This document shows positions 1 to 8,735 of a DNA stretch of 16,954 nucleotides, piece by piece. A program made the translations under genes and the position numbers. This DNA is from an uncultured Collinsella sp. (GTDB taxonomy: Bacteria > Actinomycetota > Coriobacteriia > Coriobacteriales > Coriobacteriaceae): assembly GCA_900548365.1 (NCBI GenBank), contig URKM01000042.1, positions 1 to 16,954 of the forward strand. The letters run 5' to 3'. Below the pieces are notes generated by a model, which was not told the DNA's origin, did not search any database, and was given only the letters and a program-made list of their open reading frames with translations. Each line of letters starts with the position of its first letter. Positions within the stretch are counted from its first letter, which is position 1.

Positions 1-55
1 ACCGGTGATCTCCGCCTTGAGAGGGCGGCGTCCTGAACCGCTAGACGAACGGGCC
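1..55 (-). tRNA. tRNA-Glu (anticodon CTC), 3' part cut off by window edge
   Basis: Read on the minus strand, the acceptor 5' strand GGCCCGT starts at 55. It is followed by a D-arm and an anticodon arm CCGCC-CTCTCAA-GGCGG, whose 7-nt loop carries the anticodon CTC for glutamate. The T-arm is only just begun when the window ends, so the 3' half of the acceptor stem and the CCA are not visible. It lies 23 nt downstream of tRNA-Gln on the same strand and is most likely processed from the same transcript. Confidence 0.93.
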
Positions 56-78
56 GTGAGCATTAGGAGAACAGCAAC

Positions 79-152
79 TGGCTGGGATGGAGGGAGTCGA
101 ACCCCCATTGACGGAACCAGAATCCGCTGTCCTGCCATTAGACGACATCCCA
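79..152 (-). tRNA. tRNA-Gln (anticodon CTG)
   Basis: A complete cloverleaf on the minus strand. The acceptor strands TGGGATG (152 to 146) and CATCCCA (89 to 83) pair fully. The discriminator is G at 82, and a genome-encoded CCA follows (81 to 79). The anticodon arm is GCGGA-TTCTGGT-TCCGT with one G-T pair, giving anticodon CTG. The T-arm has the standard GTTCGACTC loop region. It is the first gene of a two-tRNA operon; tRNA-Glu follows after 23 nt. Confidence 0.97.
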
Positions 153-188
153 ATTGGTTGTTGTCTGCGCTCCTCTGCGCGAGAAAGA

Positions 189-217
189 ATATTACGGGAG
201 TCCCCGCTTCAGCGCAA
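189..217 (-). promoter_or_regulatory. Promoter of the tRNA-Gln/tRNA-Glu operon
   Basis: On the minus strand there is a -35 box TTGCGC (217 to 212), a spacer of exactly 17 bp, and a -10 box TAATAT (194 to 189). The predicted start near 182 leaves about 30 nt of leader before tRNA-Gln at 152. An A-rich stretch lies directly upstream of the -35 box (about 218-230, minus strand), like an UP element, as expected for a strong stable-RNA promoter. I see no clear intrinsic terminator between the glutamate-cysteine ligase stop (282) and this promoter, so read-through into the tRNAs is possible. Confidence 0.75.
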
Positions 218-281
218 CCCTTTTCTTTCGAGAATCTTAAAGATGTGTACAGAATATGGAATCAGCAGGTAAATGAGGTGT

Positions 282-1697
282 CTAATACGTGAGGACATCA
301 CGGGGAAGCTGTCTGTTGGACCACATGTGCTCGAGCATCTCGATGCTTTCGGTATCGAAGGCGCGCGCCGCCTCGCCGTTTTTCACGACGGGCACGATCG
401 CATCGTCACCGGTATCCCGGGGTAAACCGGTGCATCCGGCGCCGTTTTCGATGTTCTCCCGCGCGATCGAGACCAGGGCGTCGACCAGCGCCGTTACCGG
501 CACGCCGTAAACCTGCGCGCTCCAGCCGTGCTCCTCGAGATGGGTGCGGGCGAGCACGGCGTCGTGTTCATCAAAGGGGGCGAATCCCTCCGGCATCCAT
601 TCGACGAGGCGAGCGACAATTTTCGCCTCCAGGCACTTGTCGTAGAACAGGGCACCGGTGAAGCTCGTGCAAGCGGCGGCGAGGCGGGGCGGGAGCGAAT
701 CCATCTCGCGGAGCTCGCAAAAGCCCTTCAGGCGAACGTTCGGAAAGACCATCGACAGCAGGTGGAAGAGCTCGGGGCGTGCGAGCTGTCGCTCGGACAT
801 GATGTCTCGGGCGTAGCGGTTGCCCGTGGACGCGGTCACGTGGTTCGCGTCGGTGAACAAGATGGGCTTCACGTTCGCGACCCAGAGGGCGTAGTCCTCG
901 AACGTCAGCCCCTCGAGGGATCCCGGCACGATCCCGCAGCGGTCTACGTCGACATGGTGCCAGATGAGCGACCTCGCCATGCCCGGTGTCGGCTGGCCGC
1001 GGAAGACGGGCGCGTTATCGAAGAGGAAGGCGAAGAGCGGACCGAGCAGCGTCGCCATGCGGTAGATCCGCTTGGCGTCGCGTTCGTTCTCATAGTCGAG
1101 CGAGACCTGCGTGGAGGCCGTGCAGCGCATCATGTCGCGCGCATACCTTCCACGGCGGGAGAGGTAGGCGTCCATATCGCGGTAACGCTCCTTGGGGATC
1201 AGGTCGAGGTCCTCGGGGGCGGAGACATAGGGGTTGTAGCCCGAGGCGACCAGGCGGGCATCGCTGCCGAGCTTCTCGAGCGTTCGGGCAAGCTCTGCAT
1301 CGAACGATTTGACCGCGCGGTAGAGCGCGGAGACGGTCTGCGCGGGTCCGGCGGAGACCTCGAGCTGGGCTGCGGGTTCGAGCGACACGGTCACCCCGAC
1401 GGTCTCGCCATCGACGTCGATGGCATAGTCGAGACCGAGGAGATGGCCGTCGATATAAACGCGCTCATCTTCGCGATGCCGCTCCGCGAGGGCTTGGAGG
1501 ATGCTCGAGACGCCGTGATCGCCTGCATAGGGGAGCGGCTTGTCATCTTTGCCCACCAGGATCCGTTCGAGCTCGAAGCCGATGTGCTTGTGCGCGGGAT
1601 CCTTGTCGCCTCCCGCCAGCAAGCCGATCATGGATTCGAGGTTTTCTTTGAAGTGGCCGGTGAACGAGGGCACGTTATCGACATGAAGCTGGTGCAT
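282..1697 (-). CDS. Glutamate-cysteine ligase family protein (GCS2 family)
   Basis: 471 residues. The family joins L-glutamate to L-cysteine with ATP to give gamma-glutamylcysteine in the cytoplasm. Family marks are GFELERILV (about residues 40-48, acidic metal/substrate-binding strand), SLEPAAQLEVSAGP (about 105-118), and MMRCTASTQVSLDY (about 189-202), which resembles the signature of plant/actinobacterial GshA and EgtA enzymes. The ATG at 1697 is chosen because AAGGAG lies about 6 nt upstream; the same frame runs open far upstream, but those codons overlap the permease gene in another frame. The gene lies 146 bp downstream of the MacB-like permease on the same strand. No glutathione synthetase or ergothioneine gene is in the window, so the end product is unknown. 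A related gamma-glutamyl ligase acting on another amine cannot be excluded. Confidence 0.85.
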   Translation of the reverse strand: MHQLHVDNVPSFTGHFKENLESMIGLLAGGDKDPAHKHIGFELERILVGKDDKPLPYAGDHGVSSILQALAERHREDERVYIDGHLLGLDYAIDVDGETVGVTVSLEPAAQLEVSAGPAQTVSALYRAVKSFDAELARTLEKLGSDARLVASGYNPYVSAPEDLDLIPKERYRDMDAYLSRRGRYARDMMRCTASTQVSLDYENERDAKRIYRMATLLGPLFAFLFDNAPVFRGQPTPGMARSLIWHHVDVDRCGIVPGSLEGLTFEDYALWVANVKPILFTDANHVTASTGNRYARDIMSERQLARPELFHLLSMVFPNVRLKGFCELREMDSLPPRLAAACTSFTGALFYDKCLEAKIVARLVEWMPEGFAPFDEHDAVLARTHLEEHGWSAQVYGVPVTALVDALVSIARENIENGAGCTGLPRDTGDDAIVPVVKNGEAARAFDTESIEMLEHMWSNRQLPRDVLTY

Positions 1698-1843
1698 GGT
1701 TGCTCCTTGGGTATACGTAGACATCGACTGGTATGTACCCCAATTGGCACCCGTGCAATTCGAAACCAGACGCGCGACGGCCGCGGGCCGTGCGCGAAAC
1801 GGACCCGCAGCCGCCGGGAGAATCGGTTGGAGCGCTCTCCTGC
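1698..1843 (-). other. Gap between exporter permease and glutamate-cysteine ligase
   Basis: 146 bp. It holds a GC-rich hairpin at 1783-1808 (arms GCGGGCCGT and ACGG-A-CCCGC, one bulged base) without a T-run, so it is at best a weak or Rho-assisted terminator after the permease gene. A TTGCAC-like box occurs at 1752-1757 on the minus strand, but its partner TACATA is only 15 bp away, so I do not call a promoter. Whether the ligase is transcribed with the exporter cannot be decided from sequence. Confidence 0.4.
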
Positions 1844-3082
1844 TTATTGGAAGCGCAGACATTCGACGGGGTCGAGCTTCGCTGCGCGGCGTGCGGGGTA
1901 GAAGCCGAAGAGAATGCCGATCGCAAGCGAGATCCCCACCGCGAGCGCGATGGTGAGGAAAGAGAACGCCGGCGACAGGCTCACGCTGCCCCCGTTGCTT
2001 GAAAGCGTCTCCAGCAGCCCCATGTTCGTGACTGCGATGGCGATGCCCCATGCGAGGAGATAACCCAGGACGGTCCCGATGATGCCTCCGAGGATGCAGA
2101 TGGCAATCGATTCCATCAGGAACTGGCGCGTGATGTCCCGACCGCGAGCTCCGAGGGCGCGACGTACGCCGATCTCCCGAATGCGCTCGGTCACGTTGGT
2201 GAGCATCATGTTCATGATGCCGATGCCGCCGACGAGAAGCGAGATGCCCGCCACGGCGCCCGTGATGAGCTGAAACGCCATGGTGAAGCTTTTGAGAGCG
2301 TCTATCTGGGCTTTCATGCTGTATACCCAGATATACTCGTCGACCTGGTCCTCGGGTACGCGCTGCGCCTTGGCGAGCGCGTCCTTGATCTCGACGAGCG
2401 CTCCGTCGACGTCGACGCCCTCGCGGACGAAGGCGATCGCTTGGTCGTACGTGCCCTGCGGTGCCCATGAGAGCCCGCGTGAGACGGTTTTCGCCGGCAT
2501 GATGAGGTTCATGTACGAGTCGTTCCCCATGCCGCCGGTCGCCGCGTCCGCCACGCCGACGATGGTGTAGGTGCCGTTGTTGATTTTTACCTGCTTGCCG
2601 ATGACGTCGGCGTCCGGATTGCCGAAGTAGGTCTTCACGCCGCCGCGCTCGATGATGGCGACGCGCGCGCCGCTGGCCTCCTCCTGCGCGTTGAAGAGGC
2701 GCCCCTCGGCTAGCTTCACCTGCCCCGTCATCTCGAGCATGCGCGCCGACGTGCCCGTGATCGAGATGCTGATCTGTCGGTCCTCGACCTTGGTCTCGCC
2801 GAATCCCGACACGGTGCCCTCGATGAATTCGATCGAGCTCGCGAGCTTGCCGAGCTTCTCGATATCGGAATCCTTCAGCGGGGAGGAGGTGCCGATCTGC
2901 ACCATGCGCGCCGCATTGAGGCCGAGGCCGGAGAGAAGCGTCTGCTGCACGCCTCCGATGAGCGAGGTCATGGCGATGACGGCGGCGATGCCGATGACGA
3001 TGCCGAGAACGGTGAGCAGGGTGCGCCCGCGGTTTGCCTCGAGCGCGCGGACGGCTTCTCGCATGAGGTCGCGGATGCTCAT
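1844..3082 (-). CDS. ABC transporter permease, MacB/YknZ type (FtsX family)
   Basis: 412 residues. Permease subunit of a tripartite exporter in the cytoplasmic membrane. One membrane segment near the N-terminus (about residues 21-45) is followed by a large extracytoplasmic MacB_PCD-type domain (about 46-270). Three membrane segments come after it (about 272-294, 322-351, 373-393). The NVTERIREIGVRRALGAR motif typical of MacB/FtsX permeases sits between segments 2 and 3, and the chain ends with YPARRAAKLDPVECLRFQ, a characteristic family tail. Length fits the MacB-like permeases of Gram-positive bacteria. Start chosen at 3082: it has AAGGAGGAG just upstream and overlaps the ATPase stop codon (ATGA), implying translational coupling. 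Family members export peptides, siderophores or antibiotics; the substrate here cannot be read from sequence. Confidence 0.93.
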   Translation of the reverse strand: MSIRDLMREAVRALEANRGRTLLTVLGIVIGIAAVIAMTSLIGGVQQTLLSGLGLNAARMVQIGTSSPLKDSDIEKLGKLASSIEFIEGTVSGFGETKVEDRQISISITGTSARMLEMTGQVKLAEGRLFNAQEEASGARVAIIERGGVKTYFGNPDADVIGKQVKINNGTYTIVGVADAATGGMGNDSYMNLIMPAKTVSRGLSWAPQGTYDQAIAFVREGVDVDGALVEIKDALAKAQRVPEDQVDEYIWVYSMKAQIDALKSFTMAFQLITGAVAGISLLVGGIGIMNMMLTNVTERIREIGVRRALGARGRDITRQFLMESIAICILGGIIGTVLGYLLAWGIAIAVTNMGLLETLSSNGGSVSLSPAFSFLTIALAVGISLAIGILFGFYPARRAAKLDPVECLRFQ

Positions 3083-3954
3083 CGCGCTCCTCCTTCCCTG
3101 GTCTTGACGGGGGAGCAGCCCTCGACCGTCGGGGGGCACCCGAAGGCTTCGGATGGCCTGCATACGACGGGCGCGCTCCTCGCGTCGCGGTACAGCCTGC
3201 CGTCGCGTATCGTGATGCGGCGGTCCGCCTCGGCGGCGATGTCGGCGTCATGGGTGATGAGCACGATGGTCTTCCCTTGTTGTCTGAGGGCGTGGAAGGT
3301 GTCGAGCACCATGCGTCCCGTCGTCGAATCCAGGTTGCCCGTCGGCTCATCGGCAAGGATGATGGCGGGGTCGTTCACCAGGGCGCGCGCGATGGCGACG
3401 CGCTGCATCTGGCCGCCGGAAAGCTCGTTGGTGCGGTGGTCGTAATGGTCCACCGGTAGACCCGCCGCCCTGAGTGCGGACACGGCGCGCCGCTCGCGGT
3501 TGCCGTGGGGTACATCGGTGTAGGCGAGCGGGAGCATGACGTTGTCGAGCACCGTCATGCGCGGAAGCAGGTTGAAGCTCTGGAACACGAAGCCGATGCG
3601 GGTCGCTCGGATCTCGGCGAGCTCGTCGTCATCGAGCTTCGCGATGTCAAGTCCCTCGAGGAGATAGGTTCCGGACGTCGGGGTGTCGAGGCAGCCGAGG
3701 ATGTTCATGAGAGTCGATTTTCCCGAGCCCGAGGGGCCCACGATAGCGAGGAGCTCGCCGGGCATGACGGAGAGCGTGATGTCGTGCAGGATGTGCGCCA
3801 GGCCGGCTTCCGTCTCGAAGATACGGTGGATGTGGCGGATATCGATGACCGGCTTCGTTCGTGCGGACGAGGCCGCGCCGTATGCAGCCGCTGGCTCCTG
3901 TAGGGAGGGGGCCGCAGGCGCGAAGACCGGTGGTTCGGTGGGCGGAATCCTCAT
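3079..3954 (-). CDS. ABC transporter ATP-binding protein, MacB/YknY/LolD type
   Basis: 291 residues; powers the exporter with the adjacent permease and adaptor. Visible motifs: Walker A GPSGSGKST (73-81), Q-loop glutamine 125 in FVFQSFNLLP, signature LSGGQ (178-182), Walker B IILADEP with D202/E203, and H-loop histidine 235 in LITHD. The protein is longer than the usual ~230 residues. It has a proline/alanine-rich extension of about 34 residues at the N-terminus and about 35 residues at the C-terminus containing two or three cysteines. The ATG at 3954 lies 2 nt after the adaptor stop codon, and the gene overlaps the permease start by 4 nt, so the three genes form a coupled operon. No strong ribosome-binding site precedes the start, consistent with coupling. 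Confidence 0.94.
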   Translation of the reverse strand: MRIPPTEPPVFAPAAPSLQEPAAAYGAASSARTKPVIDIRHIHRIFETEAGLAHILHDITLSVMPGELLAIVGPSGSGKSTLMNILGCLDTPTSGTYLLEGLDIAKLDDDELAEIRATRIGFVFQSFNLLPRMTVLDNVMLPLAYTDVPHGNRERRAVSALRAAGLPVDHYDHRTNELSGGQMQRVAIARALVNDPAIILADEPTGNLDSTTGRMVLDTFHALRQQGKTIVLITHDADIAAEADRRITIRDGRLYRDARSAPVVCRPSEAFGCPPTVEGCSPVKTREGGAR

Positions 3955-3956
3955 GA

Positions 3957-5396
3957 TCAGACCGCCATATCCATGTCGACGCCGGCGTTGCCTGACGGAT
4001 CGCTTTGAGCTCCGGCATCGAGCGCGGCGCCCGAGATCACGAGCACCTCGTCGCCGGCGAGCGGCGAGACGGCCATTTCCGGATTGGACTGTGCCGACGC
4101 ATCCCGGGGCTTGCCGATCACGGCGAAGTCATCGTTCTGCGCGACGACCTCGACGTCGACGCGCTCGTGCTCCGCGGTCTGCGGGTCCTTCTCGACGATG
4201 ACGTAGTAGGTGGCGCCGTCGTCGCTCATGAGGGCGATGGCGGGCACCATCACCACGTCGTCAAGGTGCTCGGTGGTGATCTGGACGCTTGCGGTCATGC
4301 CGGGCTTGAGGCGTGGATCGGGATTCTCGATGATGACGTCGACCGCGAACTGCACCGCATCGCCCGGTCCGTACATGCCCGCCACGGAGCTGCCGCTCGC
4401 GGTGGATGCGATCGCGGTGACCTTGCCCGTGAGGACGAGGTCTTCGAACGCCGGGAAGCTGATGGAAGCCTGCTGGTCGAGCGCCACCTTGGCGATGTCC
4501 TCCTCGCCGACCTGGATGGTGACCTTCATCTGCGTGAGGTCGGCGATCTGCATCAGCGGCTGGCCGTTCTCGAGCGACCCCGTCGCCGGCGCGCCGACCT
4601 TGGCGTTCATCGTCACGACGTTGCCGGTGATGGGGGAGGTGACGGTGCGCTGGGCGGCCGCCGCCACGGCGGTGTCGTAGGCTGCCTGCGCGGCTTCCAC
4701 GTTGAGCGCCGCGGCATCGATGGCCTCCTGTGATACGACGGCGTCCTCGCCGCCGTTCTCGTTGGGAACGATTTGGCCCCGCTTGGCTGCGGCGAGCTCC
4801 GCCTTCGCCGTCTTCAGCGCGCGCTGTGCCTCTGCGACGGCGCGGTCGAGCTCGTCGTTCTTGATGACCATGAGCACGTCGTCTTTGCTGACCGCCTGCC
4901 CGGCTGCGACGCGCACCTCGGCGATGGTGCCGCCAGTCTCGGGTGCTATGACGGTGCTCGAGAGGGGCTCGAGCGTACCCGATGCATCGATGGTCGTGCT
5001 GTATTCCCCGCGCAGGGCGAAGTCGGTCACCACGCCCGCGCCCTCATCGGGTTTCGGGGTGAGGGCTGAAACCGCCAGGGCCCCTATGGCGAGCACCGCC
5101 GCGACGGCTCCTATGGCGATGCCGCGCCGCATGAGCTTCTTCTTGCGGCGCTCCGCCCTGCGCGCCTTGAGGGCGGCGTAGGCTTCGGCGTCCGAGCCCT
5201 CGAGGACCGTTTGGTCCCCCGGCTCCTCCTCGTCGGGGCCGATGCTTCCGATCACGGGCGGCAGCTGCTGCGTCGGCTGCTCTCCCAGCCGAGGGATGCG
5301 CGGGACTTCGGCTTCGCGTGAAGAACCGGCCTGGTCATGCGCGGAACCGACCGGGTTGCTGGCTCGGTTGGCCTGGGGATGCGATGTGGGCTCCAT
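3957..5396 (-). CDS. HlyD/MacA-like membrane-fusion (periplasmic adaptor type) protein
   Basis: 479 residues. Adaptor of the exporter formed with the next two genes, like YknX of Bacillus. A polar, proline-rich cytoplasmic N-terminus (1-85) ends in a basic cluster RRAERRKKKLMRR. One membrane segment follows (about 92-112), then a barrel-sandwich/lipoyl region (SGTLEPLSSTVIAPETGG, then AEVRVAAGQAVSKDD). Next comes a short alanine-rich coiled coil, the second lipoyl half (TSPITGNVVTMNAKVG), and beta-barrel and membrane-proximal domains. I chose the ATG at 5396 because AAGGAA lies about 6 nt upstream; an in-frame ATG at 5459 lacks a ribosome-binding site. It is the first gene of the operon, with a candidate promoter and operator upstream at 5499-5547. 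Confidence 0.92.
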   Translation of the reverse strand: MEPTSHPQANRASNPVGSAHDQAGSSREAEVPRIPRLGEQPTQQLPPVIGSIGPDEEEPGDQTVLEGSDAEAYAALKARRAERRKKKLMRRGIAIGAVAAVLAIGALAVSALTPKPDEGAGVVTDFALRGEYSTTIDASGTLEPLSSTVIAPETGGTIAEVRVAAGQAVSKDDVLMVIKNDELDRAVAEAQRALKTAKAELAAAKRGQIVPNENGGEDAVVSQEAIDAAALNVEAAQAAYDTAVAAAAQRTVTSPITGNVVTMNAKVGAPATGSLENGQPLMQIADLTQMKVTIQVGEEDIAKVALDQQASISFPAFEDLVLTGKVTAIASTASGSSVAGMYGPGDAVQFAVDVIIENPDPRLKPGMTASVQITTEHLDDVVMVPAIALMSDDGATYYVIVEKDPQTAEHERVDVEVVAQNDDFAVIGKPRDASAQSNPEMAVSPLAGDEVLVISGAALDAGAQSDPSGNAGVDMDMAV

Positions 5397-5498
5397 GGTT
5401 GTTTCCTTGTCTCTCAGGGCGTGAAATGGGGTTACGAGACGACGAACGGTGCTCTCCATCGCGTGGTAGCTCTATGGATTGCCGCATCGTATACCTCG

Positions 5499-5527
5499 TT
5501 TATAGCGCATCGGTTATCGCGACGTTG
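5499..5527 (-). promoter_or_regulatory. Candidate promoter of the adaptor-ATPase-permease operon
   Basis: On the minus strand a -10 box TATAAA (5504 to 5499) lies 17 bp from a weak -35 box CAACGT (5527 to 5522). The predicted start near 5492 gives a leader of about 95 nt before the ATG at 5396. The poor -35 together with the palindrome centred just upstream at 5539.5 suggests that the promoter depends on, or is modulated by, a regulator. Confidence 0.5.
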
Positions 5528-5531
5528 AAAT

Positions 5532-5547
5532 ATGACAGATGTGTCAT
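5532..5547. promoter_or_regulatory. Palindromic operator 1 (ATGACAGATGTGTCAT)
   Basis: Perfect 6-bp arms ATGACA and TGTCAT around GATG. It lies 4 bp upstream of the predicted -35 box of the exporter operon. A closely similar site occurs at 9521-9536 in front of the second transporter operon. I infer a dimeric repressor or activator, most simply the TetR-family protein encoded at 9761-10396. The protein-site link is inferred from position and shared sequence only. Confidence 0.6.
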
Positions 5548-5624
5548 GGGCGTCGGTGCGACCGGCGGTGCTGCCGGCGGTGCGGGCGCGAACGCTTGCG
5601 TTGCGAAGCCGGGTTCGCGGCGCT
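5548..5624. other. GC-rich gap downstream of the large permease
   Basis: This short stretch holds a direct repeat (GGCGGTGC twice, 5564-5583) and an inverted repeat CGCGAAC/GTTCGCG (5587-5593 and 5613-5619) that could fold just after the permease stop. It has no T-run on the minus strand, so it is not a standard intrinsic terminator. It may slow or stabilise the 3' end of the permease transcript. Confidence 0.3.
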
Positions 5625-8600
5625 TTATATCGCCTCTTCGCGAAGTGCGGCGATGATCGACTTGCTCTCGGCTTTTCGCAGCGCATACCAGGTCGATAGC
5701 GCCAGCATGGCTATGACGAGCGCGAACGATGCGAGGAGCCATTCCAGGGGGAGGATGAAGTCGAGCCCTTGAAAGCTCATGCTCATGGCCTGGTAGGCCA
5801 GATAGGTGATGAAGCCTCCGAGTGCGAGTCCCAGCGCGAGCCCGCGCCAGGCGTAGGAGGCGCATTCCAGCGCGATCATGCGCCAGAACGCCCGCTCGTC
5901 CATGCCGATGCTCTTCAGCATGGCGAATTCCCGGCGGCGCAGGATGATGGAGTTCGTGATCGTGTTGAACACGTTCGCCACCGCTATCAGGCTCATCGTC
6001 ACGATGAAGCAGCTGATGAAGAGCTGGACCGCTTCGGCCATGAGGCGGGTCGATCGATCGTGTTCGGCATTGTTCGTAAGATACGTGTTGCTCCATTCGG
6101 CGCCGGAGAGGTCGTTGCGCATAACGGATGTCAGGGCGTTCTCGGTCTCACGGGGACGCGCCGCGGCGAAGGAGAGGAATGCCGTGATGGTGTTTCCGAT
6201 CGAGCCCTCATCCGTATGGAAGGCGAAGGGCGTCGCCATGGTCCCCGCTTGAACGTCTGATAAGAGGCCGTCCGATTCCGACGCGATGGCCGGCAGCGCG
6301 GAGGCGGGCAGCATCAGCGTGGGCCATGCGGACGCATAGGCCTTGATCGGGGCCGGCAGGGTCGTGACGATCGCGCCCACGGGCAGCTCGTAGCTTTGCT
6401 CGAGCACCTGCTCGAGCGGTGCGGTCAGCTCGCGATAGAGCGGATTGCCGTTTGCGTCGTAGTCGTCTACCCCGTTTTCCCCGGCGCCCTCGTAGCGGGC
6501 GATGGGCGTCCCGCTGTCGTCGACCGCGATATCGATGAGCGGGTTTTGCTGGTCGGAGGATATATGGGTGAAGAGCCGCGCGGTGCCCGTGCGCTTGAAA
6601 TGATTGTGAACCAGGTAGCGATCCCCGTTATAGGTCTGGGCGCCGTTGAGCGCCACGGCTACCGGATGGTCGGGGTCGGTGTAATCTTCCGCGTCCAATG
6701 CGTTCTCTTTTAGGATGCGGTTCCAGGAGGCTTCGTCGAGGAACAGGATCGAGAGCGCCGCATACGTCGTCCCATCAGAGGCGACGCCGCATCCGGGCAC
6801 CTCGTACGTCTTGTTGGACTCCAGGAGGGCGTCGGTATCCAGCATGGCCGGGTCGCAGCTGCCGTACAGGGCGGAGTAGATCATGTAGCCTTCCCCGGCC
6901 ACGCCGTCGAGATGCTTGCACGTCTCGTACGCCCGCTCGATCGCCGCGAGTCCGTCTGCCGCGGTTTCACCGGGCTCGAGCAGTCGATTCAGGCTGATCT
7001 CGATGTCACTGCCTCCGTTATCCGCGGTTTTCGTGATGTAGTCGAGGTAGTGCGACAGGCTGCCGGATATGATGATGAGCGCGACCGAGGCTGCCAGGGA
7101 GGCGACCGCAACTCGACCTTTGGAGCCCGGTCGCGCGAGGTTTCGATGGGCGAGCAATCGGGGCACGTCGGTGCCGTGATGCGGCTTGGCGCTGCGCGAG
7201 GCACCGCGGGTCGTTCCATGCGAGAGGGGAGCGGCGGTCCGTCCGGCCCGCTCGCGGTCTGCACGCCCGTCCCTCGAGAGGCGGATTGCCTCGATCGCGG
7301 AGACGCGGCTCGCGCGCCAAGCGGGGAACACGGTGCTCGCGAACACCGTGAGCAGCGTGAGCGCCGTGCAGACGACGAGTATGACGGGGTTCACGGTTAT
7401 TGTGGAAATGCTGGTCCCCGAGAATGCTTGCTGGTCGATGAGCATACCGATGCCCTCGCCCGCGATATTGAAGACCACGAAGGTTCCCATGAGCCCGATG
7501 GCCAGCCCGATAGGAATGCCGATGGAAGCGAGGAGCAGGGCTTCGGCGTAGACCACGTGCCGAAGTTGCCGTTTGCTGGCGCCGAGCGAGGAAAGCAGCC
7601 CGAACTGGCGCATCCGTTCGGATACGGAGATTGAAAAAGAGTTGTAGATCAGCGTGATGGACGCGAGGACGACGACGCTCGATAAGATGGCCGCCAACGT
7701 GTAGAGGGTTCCCCAAAGAGAGCCGGCGTCGCCCATGCCCTGGTAGCGAAGAAGGGCATCGTGCTCGTATGCAGCGGTTGCGGGCGCCGCGGCGTCGATC
7801 CATCCGCGGTTGCCCCATGCGCTCAAGGGAGCGCCGCCGGTGTAGTCGGAGATCAGCTGGCTGACCTCTTCGTGCGTCTGCAGGTTCGTGGTCACGTAGA
7901 CGCTCGTTTGCCGAACGGGGACGGCGGGCGCGGAAACGAAGCCGAGGTACCCCGGACCGCTCGAGCCCCATTGGCTGTAGCTCTGCGCATCGAGGGACCC
8001 GTGGAACCCGACGACGGTAAAGGTCAGGATATCCGTGGGATCGGCAAGGTATTCAGATATGACGTCGCCTTGCGCGCTCGCGGCGGTGTACATCGCTTCG
8101 CTGTAGAGGCAGGGGGCCTCTTCGCCCGTCTCGCTGTCGACGAAGCGGCGCTCTCCGAGGGCAAGGGAGATGGTGCTGCCGATTTCGAGCGCACCGTCCC
8201 ATGCGGCTCGCGGCACGTCACCGTCATAGCCGGTGTCGGGTAGGCTGTCGTACAGCCAGTTGCCCTTGTCGGTGGTCAGCCCCCTCAGATCGTCGGCGAG
8301 AACTATTTCCCGCGGGCCCTGCGGCGCGCGGCCCTCTGTGATGCTGGGGAGTGGTTTCAGGCCGTCGAGCGCCTCGCTGGTCGGCCATTCCTGGACGCTC
8401 AGATAGCGTCCCCAGTATCCTTGAAAGCTGCGGGGCATCAGCGCTTCGCCATAGGAGATGAGCTCGTAGCTCTTCGTGATGCGTCGATCTTCCCGCAGAC
8501 GCTCGAGTTGCTCCCGCGTCACGTTCACCAGCTCCACCTGCCAGGTGCCATCGGTGAGTATCTCGGCACGGAGAAGTCCGGTATAGAGGGTGGCGACGCT

Positions 8601-8735
8601 GGTGAATATCGCGGTGAACAGCGCGCAGGACAAGGCGATGCCGATTACGGAGACGACGGTGCGCGTTCGATTGAGCCTGAGCGAGCGCGCGGCGTATCGC
8701 CAAAAGACCCCGCCCCTCGAGATGCCGGCATCCAC
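5625..8735 (-). CDS. Large double-FtsX ABC transporter permease
   Basis: 1036 residues. Membrane segment 1 (about 26-50) is followed by an extracytoplasmic domain (about 55-335). Three membrane segments come next (about 341-366, 398-425, 448-472), with the FtsX motif VSERMRQFGLLSSLGASKRQL between the first two. A basic cytoplasmic linker (about 475-540) leads to a fifth segment (about 541-561), a second large external domain, and three C-terminal segments with RRREFAMLKSIGM between the first two. This 8-helix, two-domain plan is that of FtsX-type exporters, with unusually large external domains. Start is GTG at 8735: it touches the ATPase stop codon directly and GGAGGG lies 5 nt upstream. Members handle peptides, lipids or antibiotics; the substrate here is unknown. 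Confidence 0.93.
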   Translation of the reverse strand: MDAGISRGGVFWRYAARSLRLNRTRTVVSVIGIALSCALFTAIFTSVATLYTGLLRAEILTDGTWQVELVNVTREQLERLREDRRITKSYELISYGEALMPRSFQGYWGRYLSVQEWPTSEALDGLKPLPSITEGRAPQGPREIVLADDLRGLTTDKGNWLYDSLPDTGYDGDVPRAAWDGALEIGSTISLALGERRFVDSETGEEAPCLYSEAMYTAASAQGDVISEYLADPTDILTFTVVGFHGSLDAQSYSQWGSSGPGYLGFVSAPAVPVRQTSVYVTTNLQTHEEVSQLISDYTGGAPLSAWGNRGWIDAAAPATAAYEHDALLRYQGMGDAGSLWGTLYTLAAILSSVVVLASITLIYNSFSISVSERMRQFGLLSSLGASKRQLRHVVYAEALLLASIGIPIGLAIGLMGTFVVFNIAGEGIGMLIDQQAFSGTSISTITVNPVILVVCTALTLLTVFASTVFPAWRASRVSAIEAIRLSRDGRADRERAGRTAAPLSHGTTRGASRSAKPHHGTDVPRLLAHRNLARPGSKGRVAVASLAASVALIIISGSLSHYLDYITKTADNGGSDIEISLNRLLEPGETAADGLAAIERAYETCKHLDGVAGEGYMIYSALYGSCDPAMLDTDALLESNKTYEVPGCGVASDGTTYAALSILFLDEASWNRILKENALDAEDYTDPDHPVAVALNGAQTYNGDRYLVHNHFKRTGTARLFTHISSDQQNPLIDIAVDDSGTPIARYEGAGENGVDDYDANGNPLYRELTAPLEQVLEQSYELPVGAIVTTLPAPIKAYASAWPTLMLPASALPAIASESDGLLSDVQAGTMATPFAFHTDEGSIGNTITAFLSFAAARPRETENALTSVMRNDLSGAEWSNTYLTNNAEHDRSTRLMAEAVQLFISCFIVTMSLIAVANVFNTITNSIILRRREFAMLKSIGMDERAFWRMIALECASYAWRGLALGLALGGFITYLAYQAMSMSFQGLDFILPLEWLLASFALVIAMLALSTWYALRKAESKSIIAALREEAI

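Noticed and set aside
528..1901. 457-codon open frame on the plus strand
   Set aside because: It is antisense to the clear glutamate-cysteine ligase gene. Its translation is rich in Arg/Gly/Glu with no recognisable motif, and the GC-rich codon use explains the lack of stops.
1698..3356. Long upstream extension of the glutamate-cysteine ligase reading frame
   Set aside because: The extension overlaps the MacB permease in another frame and is Arg/His-rich shadow sequence. The real start at 1697 has a good ribosome-binding site.
5587..5619. Intrinsic terminator after the large permease
   Set aside because: The inverted repeat has only 7-bp arms and no T-run on the minus strand, so I list it only as a possible 3'-end structure.
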